This document shows, in pieces, positions 9,916 through 21,616 of a DNA stretch of 64,000 nt (within the stretch, counting starts at the first letter, position 1; every line of letters starts with the position of its first letter). Below the pieces are notes generated by a model. That model was not told where the DNA came from and made no database searches. It saw only the letters and a program-made list of their open reading frames with translations. The translations under genes were made by a program, and so were the position numbers. Source of the stretch: Siphonodentalium dalli (lineage: Eukaryota > Mollusca > Scaphopoda > Gadilida > Siphonodentaliidae); assembly GCA_032622095.1 (NCBI GenBank), contig CP136061.1, positions 168,893,107 through 168,957,106 of the forward strand, given 5' to 3'.

Positions 9916-10369
9916 GGCACCGAGTTGTTGGTACAAATTGTTTTCAATCGACGTTTTTTCAAGAGACTGTTTCATGAGAATTATGCATCAGGTGAAACTG
10001 CTAACACTGTGATTTGTGGGGTACACATCATATAATATATTATGGCCACTTTGATCCGTTCGGCGCCAGTTGTTATTAGTAAAAAAAACGCGATTAATAC
10101 TGTTATTTCCATTTTCCCTGTAGTTATCACTGAATACAATGAGATTATTCAAAGAAAGCAAACATATCAGATTATCAACACACACGAATATTGGAATGGA
10201 TTTATTTTCGTAATATTAAACCGGATATAATTATAAATGAAATGCATATAAATAAATAAACTCACATTTTGTTGACACCAAAACATTTATCAGACGACCG
10301 GATATCCGTGCCAATAGGTACTCCACCGGTGATATGCGGGTGACCGGTGTGTGGATGTCAGATTGGAAA
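9916..10369. other. No feature recognised
   Basis: AT-rich; short frames only. It lies between the AAGTGT element and the truncated TCCCGATA element. Confidence 0.4.
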
Positions 10370-12473
10370 TATTTACGTTTCTGGCAACAACACACGTGGC
10401 ATTGCAGGTTGAGTATGTCTTGAAGAAGACAAATCATTATCAGATTTCACACAGTGAACGGATTTTAAAATAAAACAAGTTCAAACATGGGACTGTACGT
10501 ATATTCCGAAAAAAATAGCCTAGGCGAAATTTATTGCAATGTGCGACAGCATTCTATGTGCTTTATAAATATAACGCAATTGCATTTTTTTTTACCAGCA
10601 CATGCATGGATCGAAAACAACAACACTAGCCAGTAGACAGCAGTAGAAAGAAAAATATAACTCCACAGTGGGTTAAACTTTAAGCATGAAATTTTGCTGT
10701 TATGCCTACATTCTGCATGGTCATGCAGTTTCGAGGGGGGGGGGGGGGCGCTGGTACATCGATCATGCACACCATGTATATCTACTCGGTTCTCTACCCT
10801 TTAGTCAAGAGTATATAGATCGAGATTCGTAACATGACATATGGGGGCGTGTCCTGTTGTACATATATGAATGGAAAATTCCATACAAATTTGCAGTGCA
10901 AAAGTTATAAATACGCGAAGCAATCATAACATTTAACTGGCTGCTTTTCATACTCTACATTAATTTCGTTTTCTGTAATTATTACTAATTATAAATAGGC
11001 TGCATTTGAACATAGCCTAATTATGTTGGCAGTGTCGAATTTCACGATTGCATATTAAGGTCAAGGTAACTCGATGCGATTTATTTGTAGCAGGCCCCTA
11101 TATTTTGTCATCTTTTTTCAAAAAGATGGTCTTGCTAACTTTTATTTAGTTTGATATCTCAAATGCACGTACTTTTAGCTATATTAATACCCAGTCCATC
11201 GTATTAAAATGACTTGCCAATAAATATTATGTCATATATGATGCGCATGATCGACGCATCGAAATGTGCAGGGATCTATCGATCATAACTGGGTCAAGTA
11301 CAAACATACATATGAGGTTCTCAGCGCTGATTATTTTGTTCTTGTGTGATTACTAATGTTCACATTCACTGCACATTATCACTTAGATAGTCTCCAGGAA
11401 ATTCGCCAAATTGTGATGTGAAGCATTAAAGAATTGACTGCGTAAAACTTGTTTTAATTTTTATTTGTGTCAGTATAGGCGACGAGGCGAACACGTGCCA
11501 GACGCGCCCTTTTCAAAAATAATGATTTAGCGCATTTCGTTATCTGCATTTTAAGAATTATTTTGTCAATTTTACACTGAGTATGGTTGATAAAAAAAAT
11601 ACACGGGAGAAATTATATTTATTGGCTGTAGTTTTGAGAACAAATTTATTCTTGAATGATGAATCGAAATCGTGGCAGCGTGAATTGTTTACTTGAAACT
11701 GATGGCTAAAAAATAAGCGCAAATGGGGATAATCAGCTGAACAATTTAGTTCTCAAACATTGTTTGAAGAAAGATACCTGCGATTGAAAATCAACTATTT
11801 GAAGCCAATGTGTAGTAATTATCGTAATCTTATGGCATTTATTTCACATCTTTGGTAATGTATTCGATTTTTATCAAATATATATGAATGTTTTATCTAT
11901 TGCTAGTGTTGAAGGGATACTACCTTTATAAACCATTTCTTTTTATGTTTCCTTCAGAGTGTTTCCAGGAGATATGTGCTGTATGAATAATATGCAAAAA
12001 TAATTCAATGGACAATTTAATAACTTGGAATCAAAACTTGAAACGTGTAGAGTTTTAATCCTTTTAAACAAGCTTCCACCTCAATAAAAATGTGCTTACG
12101 AAGGTATCTGCTGTGGACGAATCCAAAAGTAATGACAACACATTCAACCGGAAACGGAAACAAATAAACAAAACAGCATGCTCGATTCATCGATTATCAA
12201 AACAGACATATTTGTTCTTGAAATAAATGGGTAAATTATCGGAAAGTTGTCGGCAATACTTTCGGGAAGTTGTACATTACTTTCGGGAAGTTATCGGGAA
12301 ATTTTCGGGAAATCAGTGTGTTATCGGAATATTTAGATGAGGTATCGGAATATTTTCGGGAAATGGCGACCGCTCTATTGGGAACTATCGGGAAATTTAG
12401 AAGATAGTTTTGAGTTATCGGTATCCTATCGGGATATTTATCGGGATCCCGATAGTTGTTTTGAGATGACACC
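10370..12473 (-). mobile_element. TCCCGATA element, truncated inverted copy A
   Basis: The end at 12473 (GTTTTGAGATGACACC, followed by TAA) is the inverted counterpart of the terminus at 46350. 11700-12473 matches the left ~650 bp of that element, with repeated TCGGGAA/TATCGGGA motifs. 10370-10600 matches 50800-51060 in reverse. The distal terminus is missing. A 13-bp G run is at 10736. A middle segment (about 11035-11400) instead resembles the interior of the piggyBac-like element. Confidence 0.7.
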
Positions 12474-12730
12474 TAATAGGAAATGTTTGATGTGGTAAAT
12501 TATTATTGTGTTTTTTTTAAATGTCAATTATTTCCCAACTTTGGGTCGGAAATTTAAACTTAAATTGCTATCAGTTTGATAATTTGTAACCATTTGGGTG
12601 TTGATCAGTTTATTATAATTTCTAACAGTTGGATATGTTTGACCTAAATTTTAGACACCCCAACTCCTGTCACTACGCCCCTGACAGTCATACTGGGTGA
12701 AATACGCATTGCAAAATTTCCCCTACTTAT

Positions 12731-14870
12731 AATTATACCCCCTTTTTAATAAAAGGGGGGTATACTGTAGGCTTGCCACGATTATTCGATTAATCGACTA
12801 ACCTTCGGCAGGTGCGGTAGTCGACGGTTATTTACTTTCGTCGACTAATCGCCCGAGGGGGGGTGGGTATGGTTGTGTAACTTGTGTATGTAAGCAGTAC
12901 TTTTCATCGATGTCATGCCTAGAAGTAACTGTTAACTTGTTAACTGCGTATGCAGCACAATTCCGTTGCGGCGTCCTCTGCCTTTGATGTTGCCGCCGAC
13001 GTTTGACGGTCATCTTCAAATTATTATGTGTGCGACATCGAAATGTTAATTATGTTTATTGTTTAACTGTGAATATTAATTTACTATTAGTGCTACTGTG
13101 CTAGATACATTTCTGAAGCGGTTACCGGTAATATAAACTATTAATTTGTTTCATTATTTCTTGCAATTCTTTATTGAAAATGTCCAGGTTATGCAACGGC
13201 AGTAATTGTGACTGCATCCCCGTCACCCCAGGGTCCCCCACAAAAGCTCAAATATCTCCCACTGTCTACCTATGTCCTCGTTAACTTCATTGTACGTGCA
13301 CGCATTTCGCCGCAATTTTACCGATTAATGTGATGCACGTGACCTGCCGAAATACGTAGTGGCGGCTTGGGAGTCGCGATCGAGATTAGCTTTACTTCGT
13401 GCAATTTTGCACAGTTACTATCACGTCGTGTATGCAGTTTGCTCTAACTTTGCCAGAAACATCGGCAATATGGGCACTTCGCTGTACTTAATAGTAAGGG
13501 CCTGTTAAAAACTACATCGGGACGAATGAGACTATGAGGGCATGAGTATTCCTTGTTGTATACAAAATAAAACAGTGTAAAACACGGAGCATCGACAGTT
13601 TATAACTCTCTTCAAAATGGATGTAAAGAAGTCATCGTAATTTCGCATTTATCAAGTGTTTACCTGTATGTAATACAGGATGCATATATTACCGATTAAT
13701 CGACTAACCGTCGATTATAGCTGCTGATTAGTCGATTATGAAAACTCAAAGTCGTAGCAACCCTAGTATACTGTTTTGCACCTGTCCGTCCGTGTGTCCG
13801 TCCGTCCATCCGTACGTCCGTCCGATGTTTGTTCATGTCATAACTTGAACAATAGTGCTCGGATCTCAATGAAATTAGGTACGGATGTTCACTACTATGA
13901 GGACATTAAATAGAGGGTTCCATCGTTTTGTTCTGATTTTCCATTCTAGAGTTATTCATCTTTGTTTATCTGGAAATGTTGAATTTTTGGTCCATCTGGT
14001 GTCTGTTCATGTCGTAACTTCAACAGTTGTGCTGGGATCTCAATGAAATTTGGTATGGATGTTCACAACTATGAGGACATTAAATAGAGGGTTCCATCGT
14101 TTTGTTCGGATTTTCCATTCTAGAGTTATTCATCTTTGTTTATCTGGAAATGTTGGATTTTTGGTCCGTCTGGTGTCTGTTCATGTCATAACCTGAACAG
14201 TAGTGCTTGAATCTCAATGAAATTTGGTATGGATGTTCATTACTATGAGGGCATTAAATAGAGGTTTCCATCGTTTTGTTCGGATTTTCCATTCTAGAGT
14301 TATTCATCTTTGTTTATCTGGAAATGTTGGCTTTTTGGTCTGTCTGGTGTCTGTTCATGTCGTAACTTCAACAGTTGTGCCGGGATCTCAATGAAATTTG
14401 GTATGGATGTTTTCAACTATGAGGGCATTCAATGGAGGGTTCCATCGTTTTGTTCGGATTTTCCATTCTAGAGTTATTCATCTTTGTTTATCTGGAAATG
14501 TTGGCTTTTTGGTCCGTCTGGTGTCTGTTCATGTCGTAACTTCAACAGTTGTGCTGGGATCTCAATGAAATTTGGTATGGATGTTCACCAGATAGAGGGT
14601 TCCATTGTTCTGTTTGGCTTTTCCATTCTAGAGTTATTCAAGTTCGTTTATCTGGACATGTTGGCTGTTTGGTCCATCCGATGTCTGTTCAGGTCATAAC
14701 TTGAACAGTAATGCTCGGATCTCAATGAAATTTTGTATGGATGTTCACCACTATGAGGACATTTAATGGCATATTCAACTGTTTTGTTTAGTTTTTTGTG
14801 CTATAGTTATTCATCTTTGTTTATATGAAAATGCTGATTTTTGGGTCTATCTGTCTGAGTATAGCAGTCA
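12731..14870 (+). repeat. Helentron-like family 3 with ~174-bp tandem core
   Basis: The hairpin at 12736-12765 (ATACCCCC...GGGGGTAT) is separated from the rest by the hAT-like insertion. It continues at 13774 with a TCCG array (13787-13825) and about six core units. Each core unit contains TCATGTCGTAACTTCAACAG, GATCTCAATGAAATTTGGTA and TTCCATTCTAGAGTTATTCA. Unit spacing is 174 bp for most units and ~160 bp for the last interval. Non-coding. Confidence 0.8.
12768..13765. mobile_element. hAT-like element with 8-bp target duplication
   Basis: GTATACTG flanks both ends (12760-12767 and 13766-13773). The ends are TAGGCTTGCCACGATTA and, reversed, TAGGGTTGCTACGACTT. Subterminal ATTAATCGACTAAC motifs are inverted on both sides. 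The 8-bp duplication and end sequence fit hAT. The interior has no transposase. Confidence 0.85.
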
Positions 14871-15283
14871 TAAGTTATTGATATGCCCACACTAGGCGGT
14901 ATGCCACTAGGGGGTATGTACCAGACGACAGTCCATCTTTTGTATATAATATAGCATGGTAAGATAGTTGACAACTGTCAACTCGAGCAGAGTTCACCAA
15001 GCCGACACAGATTAGCTGTGGCGAGGGATTGTCACACTCACTATGGCTATTACAATTGTTGAGCACGCCCGCTAAGCGCAGATGGGTAAGTAGCTTATCA
15101 ACTCCTTGTCGCAAGTTGATAAGTTATATACTCTCCAACCTGGTTATTGGTAAATTACTTACCAACCTGGGAGAACAATGGTTGTAGTGTGTAAGTTATG
15201 CTACATAGGAAATGGCCTGCCATTGAAAGATATGCAAATCATTTGTTGATGAATTAATCTAAAATCAAAATATCATTTACTAG
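14871..15283. other. Intron-like unique sequence upstream of plus-strand exon
   Basis: Mixed composition, no repeat recognised. Contains a short imperfect inverted motif (GGTAAATTACTTACC) near 15151-15165. Confidence 0.4.
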
Positions 15284-15387
15284 GTGGATGAACAAGATGG
15301 GTCTGGCAGCAATCAGCTATGACACAAGAAATGTTGACAAAACAGGAGGATTTATGAAACCAGAGCCTAAAGTTCAAATCAGTCATA
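15284..15387 (+). CDS. Internal exon, possible PH-domain C-terminal helix
   Basis: It follows an acceptor-like CATTTACTAG and ends at a perfect donor, CATA|GTAAGT. The single fully open frame starts at 15285 and encodes 34 residues: WMNKMGLAAISYDTRNVDKT, then GGFMKPEPKVQISH. The other two frames are closed or incoherent. The WMNKMGLA start resembles the terminal Trp-containing helix of pleckstrin-homology domains, and the PH proteins of the CNKSR/IPCEF1 group came to mind; this is a weak resemblance from memory. No neighbouring exons were identified in the window, so most of the surroundings may be introns. It is the best candidate for a resident host gene here. Confidence 0.5.
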
Positions 15388-15479
15388 GTAAGTGTTAGCT
15401 TGGAAGATATATCGTACTGCAGTCATTACCATCATCTTGTGTTGACTGAGTCTGTGATCTCTACTTAGGGACTGTGTCA

Positions 15480-15930
15480 GAATGCAATCATTAATTCTGC
15501 CAGTATTACCGCTATATTACTGACAGATGCAAGACGAATTACCGATGACGTGTTTCTGTTTTACCAGAGAAATTACCGATGGGGAGCCACATATTACTGA
15601 TGGCTATTCATCAAAATACCAATGGAATTACCAATGACTCTTCATCAAATAACCGATGGAATTAACGATGAATATTCATCAACTTACTGATGACTCTTCA
15701 TCAAATTACTGATGAATATTCATTAAATTACAGATGGAATTACCAATGACTCTTCATCAAATTACCGATTGAATTACAGATGACAATTCGTCAAATTAAT
15801 CTTTATCAAATTACGGATGGATATGTTATAAAATTTCTGGTATCAGATTTTACCGATTGAATTATTAAGTAGCAAATTACCGACGGCAGTAATAATACCG
15901 ATGAATTCCCGATGAAATGTCATCATTTAA
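15480..15930. repeat. Degenerate tandem repeat, ATTACCGATG units
   Basis: Repeated variants of AAATTACCGATGGAATTACC and GACTCTTCATCAAATTACTG fill the segment with irregular 10-30 bp spacing. No coding frame. Confidence 0.75.
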
Positions 15931-16239
15931 TTCTTTTATCCACAGCTCGATATTGCCTATATAGTTACCTATTATTAATAAGCTACTCATAGAACCAGGG
16001 AATAAAACCACGCAAGTGTGGCATATTACTAAAATCTAAATAAGGACAATAAGGAAAATAACAAATAAACTGTAAGTAAGCCATGCGCATGAGCAAGTTT
16101 CACAAATAATACCAATTTAACAAAAAAATTGGAAGCTTTTGACCACCTGGATCAAGGCAAAACCTCAGCCCTAAATCACTACATATGAATATAACACTCA
16201 TGTAACTCTCATGTGTATTATAGAATAAGACATTTGGAG
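15931..16239. other. No feature recognised
   Basis: AT-rich segment between the tandem array and the LINE fragment. Confidence 0.4.
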
Positions 16240-16650
16240 ACGTAAGCGTCTATAAATAGGAATGTCATTAATAAGGTCCGATTTGAATTAATCAATAAGT
16301 TCCAGATAGCTGAGTTCATAGCTGATCTACTGAATGGCTGGGTAATAGTGCGAAGGTCATCACTTGATCTCAATTCTTGTGAATGACGAATGCTCAAATT
16401 TTTTGGAGCCAGTCCGTTTTTGCATTTGAATACCTTTAGAAGAATTTTGAATATGATCCTATATTAAACAGGCAGCCAATGGAGGTCTTTAAGAACGTCC
16501 GTGTTATGTTGATAATGTTTTGTATCTGTTGAATTGCTGTGTATTGCACTGTTGAAGTTTTTAAATCAATTTGTCAAGCAGTCCAAGATCGAGAACATTG
16601 CTATAATCTAATCTGGAATTAACAAATGAGTGGGTCAATTTCTCCATGGC
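16240..16650 (-). pseudogene. CR1/jockey-group LINE, C-terminal RT-ORF remnant
   Basis: Minus-strand frames give HSFVNSRLDYSNVLDLGLLD and, after frame changes, DLHWLPV-stop-YRIIFKILLKVFKCKNGLAP. These are the conserved 3' part of the reverse transcriptase ORF in CR1-like LINEs ('SRLDYCN...', 'LHWLPVKYRI.FKIL...GLAP.YL'). Several stops and frameshifts show it is dead. The 3' end reads CCTATTTATAGACGC, like the short 3' tails of such LINEs. Confidence 0.8.
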
Positions 16651-16657
16651 AGCTCAA

Positions 16658-17060
16658 TTTTTAGCTCACCTGAGACGAAGTCCCTGGTGGAGCTATAGTT
16701 ATCACTCCTGGTCCGTCCGTCAAGAATCATCTTCTTCTCTGGAAACATAAGACCGAATGGGTTCATATTTGGTGTGGATGTTCCCAAGGTGACTCACATT
16801 CAGCTTTGTTCTAATGAGATAACCAGGTCAAATTGGTGAAGCTAGGACCATAACTCTTTCCCACCATAGTAATTCTTCAAAGTTCCATTGGGCCGAATGT
16901 GTTCATATTTGGTATAAAGGGTCCTTGGGTGACAGTGGTTCAGATTTGTTCAAATGAGGTCACTGGGGCGAATGTGGGCAGAGCCAGTGACATAACTAAA
17001 GAAAGAAAAAAAGAAGAGATGGAACCTCTTTAATTTAACAAAAAAAATATGTTTTTTCTT
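16658..17060 (+). repeat. Helentron-like family 1 copy
   Basis: Hairpin at 16663-16694, a very short TCCG array, then two core units. Runs into a poorly defined A-rich end. Confidence 0.7.
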
Positions 17061-17362
17061 AAAACTTGTTATAAAATTTGAAAAATTATAACATCTGCAT
17101 AGTTATGAAACTTTAACCTTTAATGAAATTACGTAAACATTCCTTTTCCAATCATGGACCAGACCCCCACTCTGCCCCCAACCAACAGCCTTTCCACCCC
17201 ATATCATCTCCCAACTTCCAACAGAGGCAGATATTATATCTCTGCAGAGAGACACAGGTCATTAATTGAGATTAGCATAATAGATGTCATCTGACAGGCA
17301 GGTGTAAACAAATACTAGCACTGGTGTTTATTTTCATTATCAAATGAAAACAAACTACTGTT

Positions 17363-17836
17363 CCAAGCCTGCATTTAGTGTGTCTGACATTTGCAGAATG
17401 AGGTCCCCAGAGGGTGAATTTAATGATGCTACCATGTACAGCAGGCTAAAATCACCAAATACACCCTCTGGGGACCTAATTCTGCTTGCTCGCATCTTCT
17501 GGGAAGTATCTAAGTATCAAATTTACATGTTTAGTTACTTTTTCCCTTCTGTTCAGTTTCTATGTTCAGTTTCTATATCCCCTATTTTGCAGAAGATACA
17601 ATGCATAATCAAAGTGCCCAATGGGTGCACATCACCAACTTCAACTGGAGAACTTCAATCTCAACTTCAAGTTGAGGCCTAATCAGAATGAGATCCCCAG
17701 AGGCCTAATCAAAATGAGGTCCCCAGAGGGTGAATTCGTTGGTGCTAGCCCACCTTGTGGAATAGCGTCTTTAAATTCACCCTTTGGGGACCTCATTCTG
17801 CAAATATCAGACACACTAAATTCAGACTTCGCTGTT
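17363..17836. mobile_element. Palindromic MITE cluster, copy I
   Basis: Outer inverted ends of ~60 bp (TTTAGTGTGTCTGACATTTG...) contain two 93-bp hairpins, 17393-17485 and ~17709-17801. Each hairpin is bounded by GCAGAATGAGGTCCCCAGAG and its complement. Related unit at 20718-21430. No coding sequence. Confidence 0.65.
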
Positions 17837-17872
17837 CCCATATTATTTTCTTAACCACTTGCTTATCCAGGT

Positions 17873-18300
17873 GAAATCATATATTGATTGGATTGAATTT
17901 GTCTGTCTGTCTGTCGGTCGGGCTGTCATTCCATCCGTCAACAATTGTTTTATTCTCCAGATCAATATTAAAGACCGAATGGGTTTATATATTTTGGTGT
18001 GGATGTTCCCTGGGTGACTCACAATCAGATTTGTTCAAATAAGTTCATCAAATAGGTGCGAAGTCAGGGCTATAACTCTTTACCTCCATAGTAATTCTTA
18101 AAACAATTTCTTCATTGGTCCTATTTAGCTATTGAGGGTCCTTGGTGACCGGGGTTCAGATTTGTTCAAATGGGGTAATTTTTTAGGAAACTTTTGAGGG
18201 AAATCAATTCACTTCAACTCAATTCAAATCAATTCACTTCAACCTTTTGAAATTACTAGATGAATGGATCTCATAGATGGGGATTCACATTTGTTCAAAT
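17873..18300 (+). repeat. Helentron-like repeat, TCTG variant
   Basis: (TCTG)n at 17901-17920 followed by family 1-like core units. Matches 21500-21612 joined to 24360-24700 and preserves an intact ATATTAAAGACC where that copy carries a piggyBac-like insertion. Confidence 0.75.
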
Positions 18301-18666
18301 AGGGGCAGCGATAAGACATTTAACTCTTCCCCACCCACCCTACCCGTATCTATACTGTTTGGTACCAGTTTATTATATATAGATTCCTAATTTCTAAGCT
18401 GCCTAGGTGTGTGGCAATTTGGAGGGAGTGTAGAGTTGGGGGTGGAGTTTTGACCCCCTACTTTGATCAAATTTTCAATAGTTGAAAATCTCATGCCTGA
18501 TACAACATCAGTTGTAGATTTTCACACCAAAAGTAGGTTAGAATTGTTCTTATAGTTTGATTTTATTTTCCAACCAGTATGTTTTTAAACCAACAGTCCA
18601 TATGTTCCTACTTCAGGTTAAACTGTTGGACCGAAATGGCCACAAATTTTAACTTTATGTGGGGTG
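18301..18666. other. No feature recognised
   Basis: Unique-looking sequence with short frames only. Confidence 0.4.
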
Positions 18667-18669
18667 TTA

Positions 18670-18905
18670 GGGACCTTGTCAAATTACAAGCGGAAATTTC
18701 TGCTAAATATTCCGCTCTCCGGTAAGGTAAGTAGCGTAAAACATGTTGTAATTTTTGTTATGTTCATCAGAGTTATAGCAAAGTTTCTGGTGGAGTTTCC
18801 GGCGGAGTTTTTGTTACGTTATAGAGGAGTTTCCGTTACGTTATAGCGGAGTTTTTGTTACTTTCATCGGAATTATTGCTGAGTTTCCATCGAAGTCTGC
18901 TGGAT
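18670..18905 (+). mobile_element. GGGACC-ended TTA element, one end visible
   Basis: Begins GGGACCTTGTCAAATTACAA after TTA (18667-18669), then tandem-like GCGGAGTTT(C/T)TGTTACG motifs. The opposite end is not visible. Same family as 1283-1418. Confidence 0.55.
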
Positions 18906-18965
18906 TTGAATGCGCTCACATCTGATTGTTCCATCGAAAACTCTGTTTACTAGGAATCACACCTC

Positions 18966-19532
18966 ATTTTTAGCTCACTATAGACATCACTCCTCGTCCG
19001 TCCATCGGTCCGTCCATCGAGCCATCCATCCGTCCGTCCATCCATCCATCCATCTGTGCATTCATCCATCCGTCCGTCAAAAATTCTTTGAATATCTTCT
19101 TCCATAGGACCGAATGGGTTCATATTAGGTGTGGATGTTCCCTAGGTGACTCACATTCAGATTTGTTCAAATGAGGTCACTGGGTCAAATAGTTGCAGAG
19201 CCAGGGCAATAACTCTTTCCCTCCATAGTAATTCTTAAAACAACTTCTTCTCAAGTGCCATCAGGCTGAATCTGTTCATATTTGGTATGAAGGGTCCTTG
19301 GGAGACTCTGGTCAGATTTGTTCAAATGAGGTCACTGTGTCAAATGTTGGTGATCCAGGGACATAACTCAAAACAAACAAAAATTTAGATTGAACTCATT
19401 GCTCAATTAAAAAAAAAAATTCAGATTGAACAATTAAAAAAAAAATATTAAAAAAAAAATATATATTTGTTTTTTTTTAATTAGACTGATTAATTTAGAC
19501 TCCTTCCTCCTTTTTTTTTTAAAGAGTCATTA
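18966..19532 (+). repeat. Helentron-like family 1 copy
   Basis: The 5' hairpin has been deleted (TTTTTAGCTCACTATAG). A TCCG/TCCATCCA array at 18997-19078 is followed by core units and A/T-rich runs. A family-like core reappears at 20325, after a TCCCGATA element. Confidence 0.7.
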
Positions 19533-20325
19533 GGGGTCATCTCAAAACTGCTATCGGGATCCCGATAAATATCCCGATAGGATCCTGATAACTCATACTA
19601 TCTTCTAAATTTCCCGATAGATCCCGATAGAGCGGTCGCAATTTCCCAAAAATATCCCGATACCGCATCCAAATATTCCGATGACACACTGATTTCCAGA
19701 AAAGTTCCTGATAACTTTCCGAAAGTAATGTACGTAGCATATTGCCGATAACTTTTCGATAATTTACCCATTTATTTCAAGAACAATTATGTCTGTTTTG
19801 ATAATCGACGAATCGAGCATGTTGTTTTGTTTATATATTTGTTTCTGTTTCCAGTTCAATGTGTTGTCGATACTTTTGGATTCGCCCACAGCTTCCTTCG
19901 TAAGCACATTTTTATTGGGGTGGAAGCTTGTCTAAAAGAATTAAAACTCGACACGTTTCAAGTTTTGATTCGAAGTTATTAAACTGTCCATTGAATTATT
20001 TTTGCATATTATTCATACAGCACATATCTCCGAGAAGCGCTCTGAAGGAAACATAAAAAGGAATAGTATTATAAAGGTAGTATCCCTCGACACTAGCAAT
20101 AGACTGGTCCCAAAGTGAACGTGAGAAAAAAATTCAAATATATATTTGATAAAAATCAAATAAATTACCAACATGTGAAATAAATGCCATAAGATTACGA
20201 AAATTACTACACATTGGCTTCAAATAGTTGATTTTCAATAGCAAGTAGCTTTCTTTAAACAATATTTGAGAACTATATTGTTTGGCTGATTTGCCCCCAC
20301 CTGATTTTCGCTTATTTTTTTGAAT
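19533..20325 (+). mobile_element. TCCCGATA element, truncated copy D
   Basis: The left terminus GGGGTCATCTCAAAACTGCT is preceded by TTA. It is co-linear with 46350-46960 and with inverted 12473-11700. It lacks the right end. Confidence 0.75.
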
Positions 20326-20715
20326 GACTGGGGTTCAGATTTGTTCAAATGGGGTCACTGGGTCAAATAGGGGTGGAGCCAGGGCCATAATTCCAAAAAA
20401 AATAATAAAAAATTCAGGAACTCCTTGATCAATTTAACATACAAAAAACAAATATCACCCTCCCCCACATGACCCAGAACCCCACCCTTCCCCCAACCAA
20501 CAGCATTCCACCCTATCTCATCTCCTAACTCACAGGATCTCTCCCACCAGCAGATTAGGTCAATTGTATTAGCTACAGACAGAGAGAGAGAGTTAATATA
20601 AATACACACACAGTCATCAATTGATATGTTTATCAGGCGGACAGGTGTGAACTAATGCTTAGCTAGCACTCATGCCAGTGTTTGGTATTAAAATAAAATC
20701 AAAACAAATTATTGT
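20326..20715 (+). repeat. Family 1 core remnant plus C-rich segment
   Basis: One core unit (GTTCAGATTTGTTCAAATGG) followed by a C-rich stretch that parallels 17120-17340. Includes an (AG)n run at 20579-20593. Confidence 0.6.
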
Positions 20716-20717
20716 TC

Positions 20718-21430
20718 TCTAACCTGAATTTAGTGTGTCTGGCATTTGCAGAATGAGGTCCCCAGAGGGTGAATTTAGTTATGCTACCCTGCACAGCAGT
20801 CTAGCATCACCAAATACACTAGCCAGGGTCCTCATTCTGCTTAGGCCTCATCTTCTGTGAAGTATATAGACACTTAAATTGACATTTTTACTTACTTTTT
20901 CCCTTCTGTTTAGTTTCTATATCCCCTAATTTGTGAATATAAAATGCATAATTGAGGTGCCCAATGGGTGCACATCACCAACTTTAACTGGAGAACTTCA
21001 ATCTAATGCTATGTCTCCCATAGCAGTTGAGGCCTACACAGAATGAGGTCCCTGGAGGGTGAATTTTGTGATGCTAGCCCGCATTGCAGAATTGTGTCAT
21101 TAAATTCACCCTTTGCATCTTCTGGGAAGTATATAGACACTTAAATTGACATTTTTACTTACTTTTTCCCTTCTGTTTAGTTTCTATATCCCCTAATTTG
21201 TGAATATAAAATCCATAATTGAGGTGCCCAATGGGTGCACATCACCAACTTTAACTGGAGAACTTCAATCTAATGATATGTCTCCCATAGCAGTTGAGGC
21301 CTACACAGAATGAGGTCCCCAGAGGGTGAATTTGGTGATGCTAGCCCGCATTGCAGGATTGTGTCATTAAATTCACCCTTTGGGGACCTCATTCTGCAAA
21401 TGTCAGACACTATGTTCAGGCTTGTCTGTT
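20718..21430. mobile_element. Palindromic MITE cluster, copy II, with internal tandem duplication
   Basis: Contains 93-bp hairpins at 20748-20840 and 21304-21396 and a truncated one at 21038-21114. Segments 20850-21110 and 21117-21375 are tandem copies (~265-bp period, GACACTTAAATTGACATTTT). Outer ends match copy I at 17363-17836. Confidence 0.65.
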
Positions 21431-21439
21431 CGAATATTA

Positions 21440-21612
21440 TGTTCTTAACCACCAGTATCCAGTTGAACTCATTATACCCTAATTTTGCAAAGAAAACTTG
21501 GGGGGTATATTGGATTGAATTTGTCAGTCTCTATGTCAGACTGTTCTCCCATCCATCCATCTGTCATTATGTCTTTATCCGTCCATCAATTGTTTTCTTC
21601 TCCAGATACATA
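21440..21612 (+). repeat. Helentron-like repeat, left part of interrupted copy
   Basis: Continues at 24360-24732 after the piggyBac-like insertion. The uninterrupted relative is 17873-18300. Confidence 0.7.
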
Positions 21613-21616
21613 TTAA

